Source: an uncultured Leucothrix sp.
GTDB taxonomy: Bacteria > Pseudomonadota > Gammaproteobacteria > Thiotrichales > Thiotrichaceae
Direction: 5' to 3'
Length of the DNA: 32,069 nt
NCBI GenBank assembly: GCA_937923375.1
Contig: CALAJG010000041.1
Coordinates: 1-32,069 of the forward strand
This document shows, one piece after another, positions 25,623-32,069 of this stretch (positions within the stretch are counted from its first letter, which is position 1; every line of letters begins with the position of its first letter). The translations under genes and the position numbers were made by a program. The notes under the pieces are model-generated. The model was not told the DNA's origin. It saw only the letters and a list, made by a program, of their open reading frames with translations, and did no database searches.

Positions 25623-27542
25623 CTACTGCGACTTCCTGACACGCAAATACCACTCTGCTAGCAAGCGCACCTGTTTGTCTGTGTAACCTCGTTCCACCAT
25701 CCGGTTGACAAAATTATCATGTTTACGCTGCTCGTCAGTTGATGATTTAGCGCTGAAAGATATAACTGGTAACAGCTCTTCTGTGCTTGAAAACATTTTC
25801 TTCTCAATCACCCGGCGCAGTTTTTCATAGCTAGTCCAGTCGGGATTCTTACCTTCGTTATTAGCACGTGCCCGTAAAACAAAGTTAACCACTTCGTGAC
25901 GGAAGTCTTTTGGATTGCTTATTCCGGCTGCTTTTTCGATTTTCTCAAGGTCTGCATTTAACGCATTACGATCTAACAACTCACCCGTCTCAGGGTCACG
26001 ATATTCCTGATCCTGAATCCAGAAGTCAGCATAGGTAACGTATCGATCAAATAAGTTTTGACCGTACTCTGAGTAAGACTCAAGGTAAGCGGTTTGAATT
26101 TCTTTACCGATGAACTGAACGTAGCGTGGACTCAGGAATTCCTTGATGTAGCCCATGTAACGATCCTGAACTTCCTCACTAAACTGTTCGCGCTCGATTT
26201 GTTTTTCAAGCACGTACATTAGATGAACAGGGTTTGCAGCAATCTCAGTGGAATCAAAATTAAATACTTTTGACAGAATCTTAAAAGCAAAGCGAGTAGA
26301 AATGCCGTTCATTCCTTCGTCTACACCAGCAGCATCTTTATACTCCTGCATTGTCTTAGCTTTTGGGTCGATATCTTTAAGCGTTTCACCATCATAAATT
26401 CGCATCTTCGAGAAAATGCTCGAATTCTCCGGTTCTTTCAAGCGTGACAGCACTGAAAACTCTGCTAGCATCTTTAGGGTATCCGGAGCACAAGGCGCCT
26501 GAGATAAAGAACTGTTTTGCATCAGTTTTTCGTATATTTTTATTTCTTCGCTCAGGCGTAGGCAATATGGCACTTTGATAATCGAAACACGATCTATAAA
26601 GGCCTCATTGTTTCGATCATTTTTAAACGTTTGCCATTCCGATTCGTTAGAATGCGCCAGAATTACACCGTTAAAAGGAATCGCGCCAATACTTTCAGTA
26701 CCGTTATAGTTGCCTTCCTGAGTCGCTGTCAGTAGAGGATGTAACACCTTTATCGGTGCCTTAAACATCTCAACGAACTCCATCAAACCCTGGTTCGCCA
26801 TACACAAACCACCCGAGTAGCTATAGGCATCGGTGTCATGCTGCGGGAAATCTTCCAGTTTGCGAATATCGACCTTACCAACAAGCGAAGAGATATCCTG
26901 ATTATTCTCATCGCCGGGCTCTGTTTTAGAAATAGCAATTTGGTTGAGCATCGATGGATGACGCTTTACAACGGTAAATTTGCTGATGTCGCCACCAAAT
27001 TCACGCAACCGCTTAGCGGCCCAGGGTGACATAATGGTATTTAGATAGCGTTTGGGAATACCATAGTCTTCTTCGAGGATAACCGCGTCTTCACCACCAA
27101 ACAATCCCAGTGGCGACTCGTTGATCGGTGAGCCCTTGATGCAGTAAATAGGCTGCTTTTCCATCAGCGCCTTAAGTGACTCAGCTAACGAAGATTTACC
27201 GCCACCTACGGGGCCTAATAGGTATAAAACCTGCTTATTTTCTTCTAAGCCTTGAGCGGCGTGCCGAAAGAAAGCCACTATCTGTTCAATGCTATCTTCC
27301 ATTCCATAGAAATCTGAAAAGGCGGGATAACGTTTGATCACTTTATTCATAAAGATCCGACTGAGACGTGGATCTTTTGCGGTATCTATCACCTCGGGCT
27401 CACCAATAGCCTGTAGCATTCGCTCCGCAGCGGTGGCATAAGTCAAAGGCTCTTTTTTACAAAGATCGAGATATTCCTGCAGGGAAAGCTCTTCTTCTTT
27501 GAAAGACTCATAACGTGATTGATAATGATCAAATATACTCAT
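25623..27542 (-). CDS. yeaG: PrkA family serine protein kinase / AAA protein YeaG
   Basis: A 639 aa PrkA family protein (E. coli YeaG 644 aa). The N-terminal AAA part holds a Walker A (GPVGGGKS, residues 110-117) and typical PrkA segments (SPINESPLGLFG, IPKRYLNTIMSPWAAKRL, NQGLMEFVEMFKAPIKVLHPLLTATQEG, AHSNESEWQ). The C-terminal domain has the family's distant kinase similarity, with FAFKILSKVFNFD. In E. coli YeaG is linked with stationary-phase and nitrogen-starvation adaptation. The ATG at 27542 has GGTGG 7 bases upstream. It is the first gene of the prkA-yeaH-ycgB unit and is preceded by a long untranslated region. Confidence 0.95.
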   Translation of the reverse strand: MSIFDHYQSRYESFKEEELSLQEYLDLCKKEPLTYATAAERMLQAIGEPEVIDTAKDPRLSRIFMNKVIKRYPAFSDFYGMEDSIEQIVAFFRHAAQGLEENKQVLYLLGPVGGGKSSLAESLKALMEKQPIYCIKGSPINESPLGLFGGEDAVILEEDYGIPKRYLNTIMSPWAAKRLREFGGDISKFTVVKRHPSMLNQIAISKTEPGDENNQDISSLVGKVDIRKLEDFPQHDTDAYSYSGGLCMANQGLMEFVEMFKAPIKVLHPLLTATQEGNYNGTESIGAIPFNGVILAHSNESEWQTFKNDRNNEAFIDRVSIIKVPYCLRLSEEIKIYEKLMQNSSLSQAPCAPDTLKMLAEFSVLSRLKEPENSSIFSKMRIYDGETLKDIDPKAKTMQEYKDAAGVDEGMNGISTRFAFKILSKVFNFDSTEIAANPVHLMYVLEKQIEREQFSEEVQDRYMGYIKEFLSPRYVQFIGKEIQTAYLESYSEYGQNLFDRYVTYADFWIQDQEYRDPETGELLDRNALNADLEKIEKAAGISNPKDFRHEVVNFVLRARANNEGKNPDWTSYEKLRRVIEKKMFSSTEELLPVISFSAKSSTDEQRKHDNFVNRMVERGYTDKQVRLLAEWYLRVRKSQ

Positions 27543-27681
27543 TCTAATACCACCAAATTGTAGGCTGAAATTCTTTTTATATTGAGCGCCCCGCCGTGAA
27601 GCGAGAGCTCCTCATTCTGTACAGCGAGCCTTATACGTTGAGATTCTTATGTGGCTCAGTTCAGGTATGAAATCCACATCT

Positions 27682-27701
27682 AATCTAACTAAGCTTAGAT
27701 T
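27682..27701. repeat. Inverted repeat near the predicted yeaG transcription start
   Basis: AATCTAA at 27682-27688 and TTAGATT at 27695-27701 are exact reverse complements with CTAAGC between them. It overlaps the predicted start site of the candidate promoter at 27704-27733, as a repressor operator would. Confidence 0.4.
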
Positions 27702-27703
27702 GT

Positions 27704-27733
27704 TTTATACCGCTTAAATCGTGTAATAAACAA
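27704..27733 (-). promoter_or_regulatory. Candidate sigma-70-type promoter for yeaG-yeaH-ycgB
   Basis: On the minus strand TTGTTT (27733-27728) and TATAAA (27709-27704) are 18 bases apart. Transcription would start near 27697, giving a leader of about 155 bases. Spacing and -10 are acceptable, the -35 is weak. A starvation sigma factor could read the same -10; I found no correctly spaced sigma-54 site. Confidence 0.3.
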
Positions 27734-27840
27734 CCACAACCGGATCAACGGGCTTGCCTTCTCTTAGTTTCAGTCAAGGTTCATGAAAAAAACCTTAGTT
27801 AGCAATTTTTGACCTAAATCGAACCGTTTGGTTTCGTCAG

Positions 27841-27875
27841 TATTATAAGTTAGCCGATAAGTACGGCTCATAATA
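27841..27875. repeat. Imperfect long inverted repeat
   Basis: TATTAT (27841-27846) pairs with ATAATA (27870-27875), and AGCCG (27852-27856) pairs with CGGCT (27864-27868), with small bulges. It could be a regulator binding site or a stem-loop upstream of the yeaG promoter. Confidence 0.35.
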
Positions 27876-27889
27876 ATTGATTTATCAAT
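27876..27889. repeat. 14-base palindrome-like site
   Basis: ATTGAT at 27876-27881 and ATCAAT at 27884-27889 flank TT. It is directly adjacent to the longer inverted repeat ending at 27875. A transcription factor operator is one reading; the AT-rich composition makes chance likely enough to keep confidence low. Confidence 0.3.
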
Positions 27890-27936
27890 ACTATGACGAA
27901 TGTTAAGACCTAGGTATAGTCAGTATAGAGAGATTG

Positions 27937-27957
27937 CGGTAAATTCACTAGTTACCG
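27937..27957. repeat. Inverted repeat downstream of tRNA-fMet
   Basis: CGGTAA at 27937-27942 and TTACCG at 27952-27957 are exact reverse complements with a 9-base loop. No T run follows on the minus strand. Confidence 0.3.
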
Positions 27958-27965
27958 TAATGTAT

Positions 27966-27990
27966 AAATGTTTCTCTGGAATAAGAAACA
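27966..27990 (-). terminator. Weak candidate terminator of the tRNA-fMet transcript
   Basis: A 7-bp stem (27969-27975 with 27984-27990, 8-base loop) is followed on the minus strand by TTTATA. It lies 35 bases past the tRNA 3' end. The stem is AT-rich, so it is only a weak candidate. Confidence 0.3.
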
Positions 27991-28024
27991 CTGAAGTGTA
28001 TCTGGAGGTATGACAAGAATAAAT

Positions 28025-28101
<77 letters not shown>

Positions 28102-28116
28102 CCAGAAAGAAAGCGG

Positions 28117-28145
28117 ATTATAGAGAGAGCCCAGCAAGCTTGCAA
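28117..28145 (-). promoter_or_regulatory. Promoter of tRNA-fMet
   Basis: TATAAT (28122-28117, perfect consensus) lies 17 bases after TTGCAA (28145-28140). Predicted start near 28110, nine bases before the mature tRNA 5' end. The position between the channel gene stop and the tRNA makes this a secure assignment. Confidence 0.85.
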
Positions 28146-28185
28146 GCCCTCATTACTCTATATTCAAATCAGTTATTGAACTCTG

Positions 28186-29214
28186 TCAAAACTCAAGTTT
28201 TTCCAAGGCATGAACACCACGATATTTAATCAAGGCATTGGTTTTAACAATGTCTGACTGCTTTGGCAATAAGTTAAACAAGCGTTCTCCCGGGTTTTGA
28301 AAACCTTCCGGAATGGCGTCTTGCTTGATGATAGCCATGGCAATTGAAGACCACGAATTGTCCTCCGAGGCATAGTTAAAGTTAAACTGCGTGCCCTCAG
28401 TGTGGGTGGAAAAAATAGCATTTTGTAATTCAATTGCTCCCTGATCCAAAATCTCTTGAGCTAAGACGCTCGGTGAGGACACGTCAACGATCGTATCGGC
28501 ATTGACTACTTCAAACAATAGCTCATCCTTTCGGACTTTTTCTACAATAGCGCGTATTTCAGGGCGCATGCGCTCGACAACAGCACAGATAGATGTCGAT
28601 AAATCATCTGACTCTACCAGCGCAGAGTCATTGGCTAGAATTAAAATGGTCGATGCGCGATCGACACCTGCTTTTTTCAACACCGAACTGTCTGAAGCAA
28701 CTCCTTTTACAAATTCAACATTTAGAGACGTCATCCAAGCAGGCTTTTCTTCCAGTCGATTATTGGCACAGACAATTCCGGCATGTTCAAAACGTGAATC
28801 ATTTCGTAGTTCAGTAACAATGTTCTGTACTTTTTCATCACTGGGGTAGCCTGCAATGATCAAATCAACCTCACCTTTCATACTTATTAATCCTTTTTTG
28901 CGCTTGGAACCAACCTCAACCATAAGCTCTGTCACCTTACCCAAAAATAAACCGAGCAAAGCGATGCCAATAATCATGTAAATCGTAACAAACACCTTAC
29001 CAAGGCCAGTCTTTGGCGAGATGTCGCCATAGCCAACCGTAGTCGCGGTGGTTACTAGAAAATAGTAGGTATCGAGTAAAGTCAGCCCTTCAACCAGCCA
29101 CATGTATAGAGCAAACAGCAGAGATGCTGCTAGAAAAAACAGCAGCAAACGCTTGTTTTCTTTAAGCAGGGGCATCCCCTGCAGGCGTTTAAACGTGTTA
29201 ACCAAAAAAAACAT
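28186..29214 (-). CDS. Two-TM potassium channel with RCK/TrkA-N-like domain
   Basis: A 342 aa ion channel subunit. Two hydrophobic helices (about 22-41 and 73-93) flank a pore loop with the potassium selectivity filter TVGYGD (59-64). A cytoplasmic part from about 113 has a Rossmann-like regulatory domain starting VDLIIAGYPSDEKVQNIV, resembling RCK domains of Kch and MthK-type channels, and a C-terminal segment of unclear type (about 250-342). I chose the ATG at 29214, one base after the pmbA stop, with AGG 8 bases upstream; an in-frame start at 29244 would overlap pmbA by 29 bases. Such channels form tetramers and may set membrane potential. The tight linkage to tldD-pmbA suggests co-transcription, not necessarily shared function. 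Confidence 0.9.
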   Translation of the reverse strand: MFFLVNTFKRLQGMPLLKENKRLLLFFLAASLLFALYMWLVEGLTLLDTYYFLVTTATTVGYGDISPKTGLGKVFVTIYMIIGIALLGLFLGKVTELMVEVGSKRKKGLISMKGEVDLIIAGYPSDEKVQNIVTELRNDSRFEHAGIVCANNRLEEKPAWMTSLNVEFVKGVASDSSVLKKAGVDRASTILILANDSALVESDDLSTSICAVVERMRPEIRAIVEKVRKDELLFEVVNADTIVDVSSPSVLAQEILDQGAIELQNAIFSTHTEGTQFNFNYASEDNSWSSIAMAIIKQDAIPEGFQNPGERLFNLLPKQSDIVKTNALIKYRGVHALEKLEF

Positions 29215-29215
29215 A

Positions 29216-30571
29216 TTAATCGCCTGAGATAGCCAAACCAGCAAAACGGATTGATGGCATCAGCGAAGAACGTTGCCAGTTCCAGAAACGTTCATTCCCA
29301 ATACACTCAATCTGATTGAGCATCTTGTAGAAATTCCCAGCAACAGTAACGCCCCTCACCGGCTGAACACGCTTACCATCGCGGCAAAGGAACCCCGACA
29401 CGCCCAAACTAAAGTCTCCGGAAATAGCATTGGCTCCAGAATGAAGTCCGGCCATACTGGTAATTTCCAAGTATTCGCCCGCATAAATCTCAGCCGCGTT
29501 TGCAGTGCCTGCATCTATCGTTAACTGGTGCGAACCCACGCCCAAGGTTGAACGTGGCCCTCTTGAAGCGTGCCCTGTGGTGGTCAGTCCAAAATGGCTA
29601 GCAGTGACACTGTTATGCATCATGGTGTTTAATTTGCCTTCGACGATGAAAGGCGTATTGGCCGTAGCGGTGCCTTCATCATCAAATAAGCTGTAACCGA
29701 AACCATCTGTAAGCAGTGGCATGTCGTGCATGCTCAAGCGGCTGTCAGCAACCGTCTCACCAATCTTATCGCGCCAAGGGCTAATCCCTTCTTTGGCCGC
29801 TTTACCTGAAATAGCCATGGAAAAAACCACAAACAGTTGGATCTGGCATTCACGATCAAAGATCACGTCATAGTGCTTTGACGGAATTGGCTTACCGTCC
29901 AATAAATCTAAGCTTGCACCAGCGACAGACTCGATTAGTGTTGGGACGTCTAGCTGTTGCGTCAAACGTTGCATCTGTCCGGTTCCTTCCATGGCATTTT
30001 TGTCACCATCTTCCGCCAATGCATAGGCATACGCATAAACCATACGTTCGCGACTAGCGGCACTTAGTCCGGCTGATGAGAATAAGAAACGGCTATTGGC
30101 AACATCTGACAGGCCATTGTAAGGAACATTTTTCACCAGCGGCTTATCCAGCAATCCCTGCTCTAACTGCAACACCATATCGATCTGCTGATCGACTGAG
30201 GCAGAGTCTTCAGGGAAAAAGATACTATCGTCACTGACTAACTGCTGCTGTGAATCCAGAATACGCTCGTGTGGTTCCGTGTCTGAAAACGTTGCATTTT
30301 GCAGTGCCTGATCAACCATCCATTGCAATGACTCGGCATCACTGGCTTCACTGTAGGCAATACCGATGTGATCATCTTTTATCACCCGTACGCCAAAGCT
30401 CTGCGTATTGCTCACTGTTTGCTCTTCAAGCTTGCCTTCACTAGCTTTTAACGACAGCGACTCGGCGGCGATGATAATTAAATCAGCTTCAGCACCCGCA
30501 TCTTTAACGCGACTGAAAACTTGCTCGCTGGCCTGCTGTAAACCACTATCAATTGTTTGGGACTGACTCAT
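29216..30571 (-). CDS. pmbA: TldE/PmbA subunit of the TldD/E metalloprotease
   Basis: PmbA (TldE) is the non-metal subunit of the heterodimeric TldD/E protease, which degrades unfolded peptides and matures some RiPP peptides such as microcin B17 in E. coli. The protein is 451 aa from the ATG at 30571 (E. coli 450). It lacks HExxxH, as expected. GVRVIKDDHIGIAYSEA near residue 65, VIFDRECQIQLFVVFS and GDFSLGVSGFLCRDGK with VTVAGN near the C-terminus match the family. Its ATG shares one base with the tldD stop (TGATG), suggesting translational coupling and subunit balance. A TTG codon just upstream could also serve as start. The potassium channel gene follows after one base. Confidence 0.95.
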   Translation of the reverse strand: MSQSQTIDSGLQQASEQVFSRVKDAGAEADLIIIAAESLSLKASEGKLEEQTVSNTQSFGVRVIKDDHIGIAYSEASDAESLQWMVDQALQNATFSDTEPHERILDSQQQLVSDDSIFFPEDSASVDQQIDMVLQLEQGLLDKPLVKNVPYNGLSDVANSRFLFSSAGLSAASRERMVYAYAYALAEDGDKNAMEGTGQMQRLTQQLDVPTLIESVAGASLDLLDGKPIPSKHYDVIFDRECQIQLFVVFSMAISGKAAKEGISPWRDKIGETVADSRLSMHDMPLLTDGFGYSLFDDEGTATANTPFIVEGKLNTMMHNSVTASHFGLTTTGHASRGPRSTLGVGSHQLTIDAGTANAAEIYAGEYLEITSMAGLHSGANAISGDFSLGVSGFLCRDGKRVQPVRGVTVAGNFYKMLNQIECIGNERFWNWQRSSLMPSIRFAGLAISGD

Positions 30572-31956
30572 CAAGCATTCCCTCCCACCAAGATGTCATC
30601 GACTTTGAGTGCGGGCTGCCCTACCGTGGTAGGAATCGAACCACTTACCGAACCACACATACCACACGCTAAGGCAAAATCTTTACCCACCATGCTGATT
30701 TCTTTAAGCACCGCAGGCCCTGTACTAATTAACGTAGCCGCTTTGACAGGATATTGAATTTTACCATTCTCAACGTAATAACCTTCAGTGACTGCAAAGT
30801 TAAATTCGCCGGTACCGGGCTGTACTGAACCACCGCCCATGTGGGATGCATAAATGCCTTTGTCGATAGAGGCGATCATATCGTCCATATCGCTGTCACC
30901 CGCTTCGATAAAGGTATTACGCATGCGCGAGGCGGGTGCGAAACGATAGGACTGTCGACGCCCAGATCCACTGCGGGGATAACCTGTTTTCTCGCTGCCG
31001 ATTCTATCGACCAGGAAATTGGTGAGTTTGCCATCTTTGATTAATTGCGTGCGCTGTGTAGGCATGCCTTCATCATCGATATTAATAGAGCCCCATTCAT
31101 TACTCATTAGACCGTCATCGACTGCATTAACCACTGAACTTGCAATCATTTCCCCCATTTGATCATGGAAAACAGACGCTTTCTTAGCAACCGAGGTGGT
31201 TTCTAATAAATGACCACAGGCTTCATGGAAAATCACACCACCAAAACCGTTGCCAATGACTACAGGCATGCGTCCTGAGGGGCAAGGCTTAGCGCCCAAG
31301 TTAACCAGCGCTTGTCTCGAGGCTTCTTCACCAGTGAATTGGGCATCCATTGAATTGTTCAGTTCCCAACCCAACAGACCACCATCATTCCAACCGCCTG
31401 TCGCCTGCTCGGTTCCATCGGATGCAATAGAAGTTAGGCCGGCACGAATATAATTACGCGTGTCGCTGGTATGTAAACCTTCACTATTGAATATCTCAAT
31501 GGCTTGCTCACGCTGTGTGCAATAGCCCCGGGTTTGCGTAATGCTATCGCTAACAGAGCGAGCAACTGCATCTGCTTTCAGTAAGTACTCTACTTTGCTA
31601 TCAATTGCAGCATCTTTACTCAACACGATACTTGAAGGATGTCGATCTTTCATCACACTGAAATCAAACGCGACAGCCTGGTTCAAGCGATTTCTTTTAT
31701 CTCGAGCTGCTAAATTTGATGCGATACGCTTTAAGCCACCAGCATCAGTTTGATTGGTATAGCCATAGAGCACTTTTCCGCCAAACACGATACGTAGACC
31801 AATGCCAAAATCGATCCCTGAGTCAACTGATTTAACTTTTTCGCTAATCGTATTTAGCGATGACGTGAGGTGTTTCTCTACAAATAATTCAGCAAAATCA
31901 GCACCAAGTGACAGTGCATGATCGATGACGGACTGTGCCGTTGCGGGATTAAGCAT
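30571..31956 (-). CDS. tldD: TldD subunit of the TldD/E metalloprotease
   Basis: TldD is the zinc-bearing subunit of the cytoplasmic TldD/E protease. The 461 aa protein contains VIFHEACGHLLE, an HExxxH motif at residues 244-249 supplying two zinc ligands and the catalytic Glu; the conserved Cys near residue 434 in ALACGMCGSVSG is the likely third ligand. LRIVFGGKVLYGYTN, GGGSVQPGTGEFNFAVTEGYYVENG and the C-terminal VGQPALKVDDILVGGN are family segments. The ATG at 31956 has GAGAGGAG 9 bases upstream, a strong ribosome binding site. E. coli keeps tldD and pmbA apart; here they are adjacent and coupled. Confidence 0.96.
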   Translation of the reverse strand: MLNPATAQSVIDHALSLGADFAELFVEKHLTSSLNTISEKVKSVDSGIDFGIGLRIVFGGKVLYGYTNQTDAGGLKRIASNLAARDKRNRLNQAVAFDFSVMKDRHPSSIVLSKDAAIDSKVEYLLKADAVARSVSDSITQTRGYCTQREQAIEIFNSEGLHTSDTRNYIRAGLTSIASDGTEQATGGWNDGGLLGWELNNSMDAQFTGEEASRQALVNLGAKPCPSGRMPVVIGNGFGGVIFHEACGHLLETTSVAKKASVFHDQMGEMIASSVVNAVDDGLMSNEWGSINIDDEGMPTQRTQLIKDGKLTNFLVDRIGSEKTGYPRSGSGRRQSYRFAPASRMRNTFIEAGDSDMDDMIASIDKGIYASHMGGGSVQPGTGEFNFAVTEGYYVENGKIQYPVKAATLISTGPAVLKEISMVGKDFALACGMCGSVSGSIPTTVGQPALKVDDILVGGNA

Positions 31957-32004
31957 CCGTTTGGACTCCTCTCATTATTTTGTTGGTATTTAATACGGAG
32001 TATA

Positions 32005-32041
32005 AAGAAAAAGGCGTGTGGAAAATACATTCCACACGCCT
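32005..32041 (-). terminator. Rho-independent terminator of an upstream gene outside the window
   Basis: A perfect 12-bp stem (AGGCGTGTGGAA with TTCCACACGCCT, 6-base loop) is followed on the minus strand by TTTTTCTTT. It ends a minus-strand transcript entering from beyond 32069, just upstream of tldD, so tldD should start from its own promoter in 31957-32004. That 48-base space contains a TATACT-like -10 (within 31999-32004) but no clear -35. Confidence 0.85.
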
Positions 32042-32069
32042 AAAGTTACTTAATCTACGCTAGTCCGTG

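Larger units (their letters stand above)
27543..28024 (-). other. 482-base non-coding region between yeaG and tRNA-fMet
   Basis: No gene is visible on either strand; a short open frame over the tRNA is an artefact. The region contains a candidate promoter (27704-27733) and several inverted repeats (27682-27701, 27841-27875, 27876-27889, 27937-27957, 27969-27990). It is the upstream control region of a stress operon and probably also contains the 3' end of the tRNA transcript. Confidence 0.6.

Noticed and set aside
27798-27815. Possible sigma-54 promoter for yeaG (GG and GC elements on the minus strand)
   Set aside because: The two elements are 9 bases apart instead of the required 10, and the flanking bases do not match the consensus.

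Overview
The window is a contiguous chromosomal segment from a gammaproteobacterium of moderate GC content. The main evidence is the minus-strand gene order rpsB-tsf-pyrH-frr-uppS-cdsA-dxr-rseP-bamA-ompH-lpxD-fabZ-lpxA-lpxB-rnhB-dnaE, with map divergent from rpsB, which is the classical gammaproteobacterial arrangement. The glnD/dapD genes that follow map in Escherichia coli are absent. A marine Oceanospirillales- or Kangiella-like bacterium would fit, but that is only an impression. I see no insertion sequence, prophage, CRISPR array or integrase.

Region 1 (1-15920, all minus strand) covers translation, isoprenoid lipid, outer membrane and lipid A functions, read from right to left. rpsB and tsf (ribosomal protein S2, EF-Ts) end in a strong terminator. 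pyrH and frr follow, then uppS, cdsA and dxr (undecaprenyl-PP, CDP-diacylglycerol and MEP isoprenoid synthesis), then rseP and bamA (envelope stress protease and outer-membrane protein assembly). A second terminator follows bamA. Then come ompH/skp, lpxD, fabZ, lpxA and lpxB (lipid A), rnhB, and the first 432 codons of dnaE. Most genes abut or overlap by a few bases, which suggests translational coupling.

Region 2 (15921-20466, plus strand) holds map, a 384-base structured intergenic stretch, and a two-gene unit. The first gene of the unit encodes a DEAD-box-like protein whose catalytic motifs II, III, V and VI are degenerate and which carries a long basic low-complexity tail. The second encodes a membrane-anchored TPR protein. 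This is the least conventional part of the window and the best candidate for something undescribed.

Region 3 (20471-22603, minus) is one large gene fusing a TVP38/TMEM64 (SNARE-associated) membrane domain to a mercuric-reductase-like flavoprotein disulfide reductase. It converges on the TPR gene with a 4-base gap, and its terminator hairpin lies inside the TPR coding sequence.

Region 4 (22798-27542, minus) is the yeaG-yeaH-ycgB module: PrkA serine kinase/AAA protein, DUF444 VWA-like protein and SpoVR family protein. It is associated with nutrient and stationary-phase stress in enterobacteria. It is preceded by a 482-base non-coding stretch with several inverted repeats.

Region 5 (28025-32069, minus) has an initiator tRNA-fMet gene with a near-consensus promoter, a two-TM potassium channel with an RCK-like domain, and adjacent pmbA (tldE) and tldD genes encoding the TldD/E metalloprotease. 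A strong terminator near the right edge closes an operon lying outside the window.
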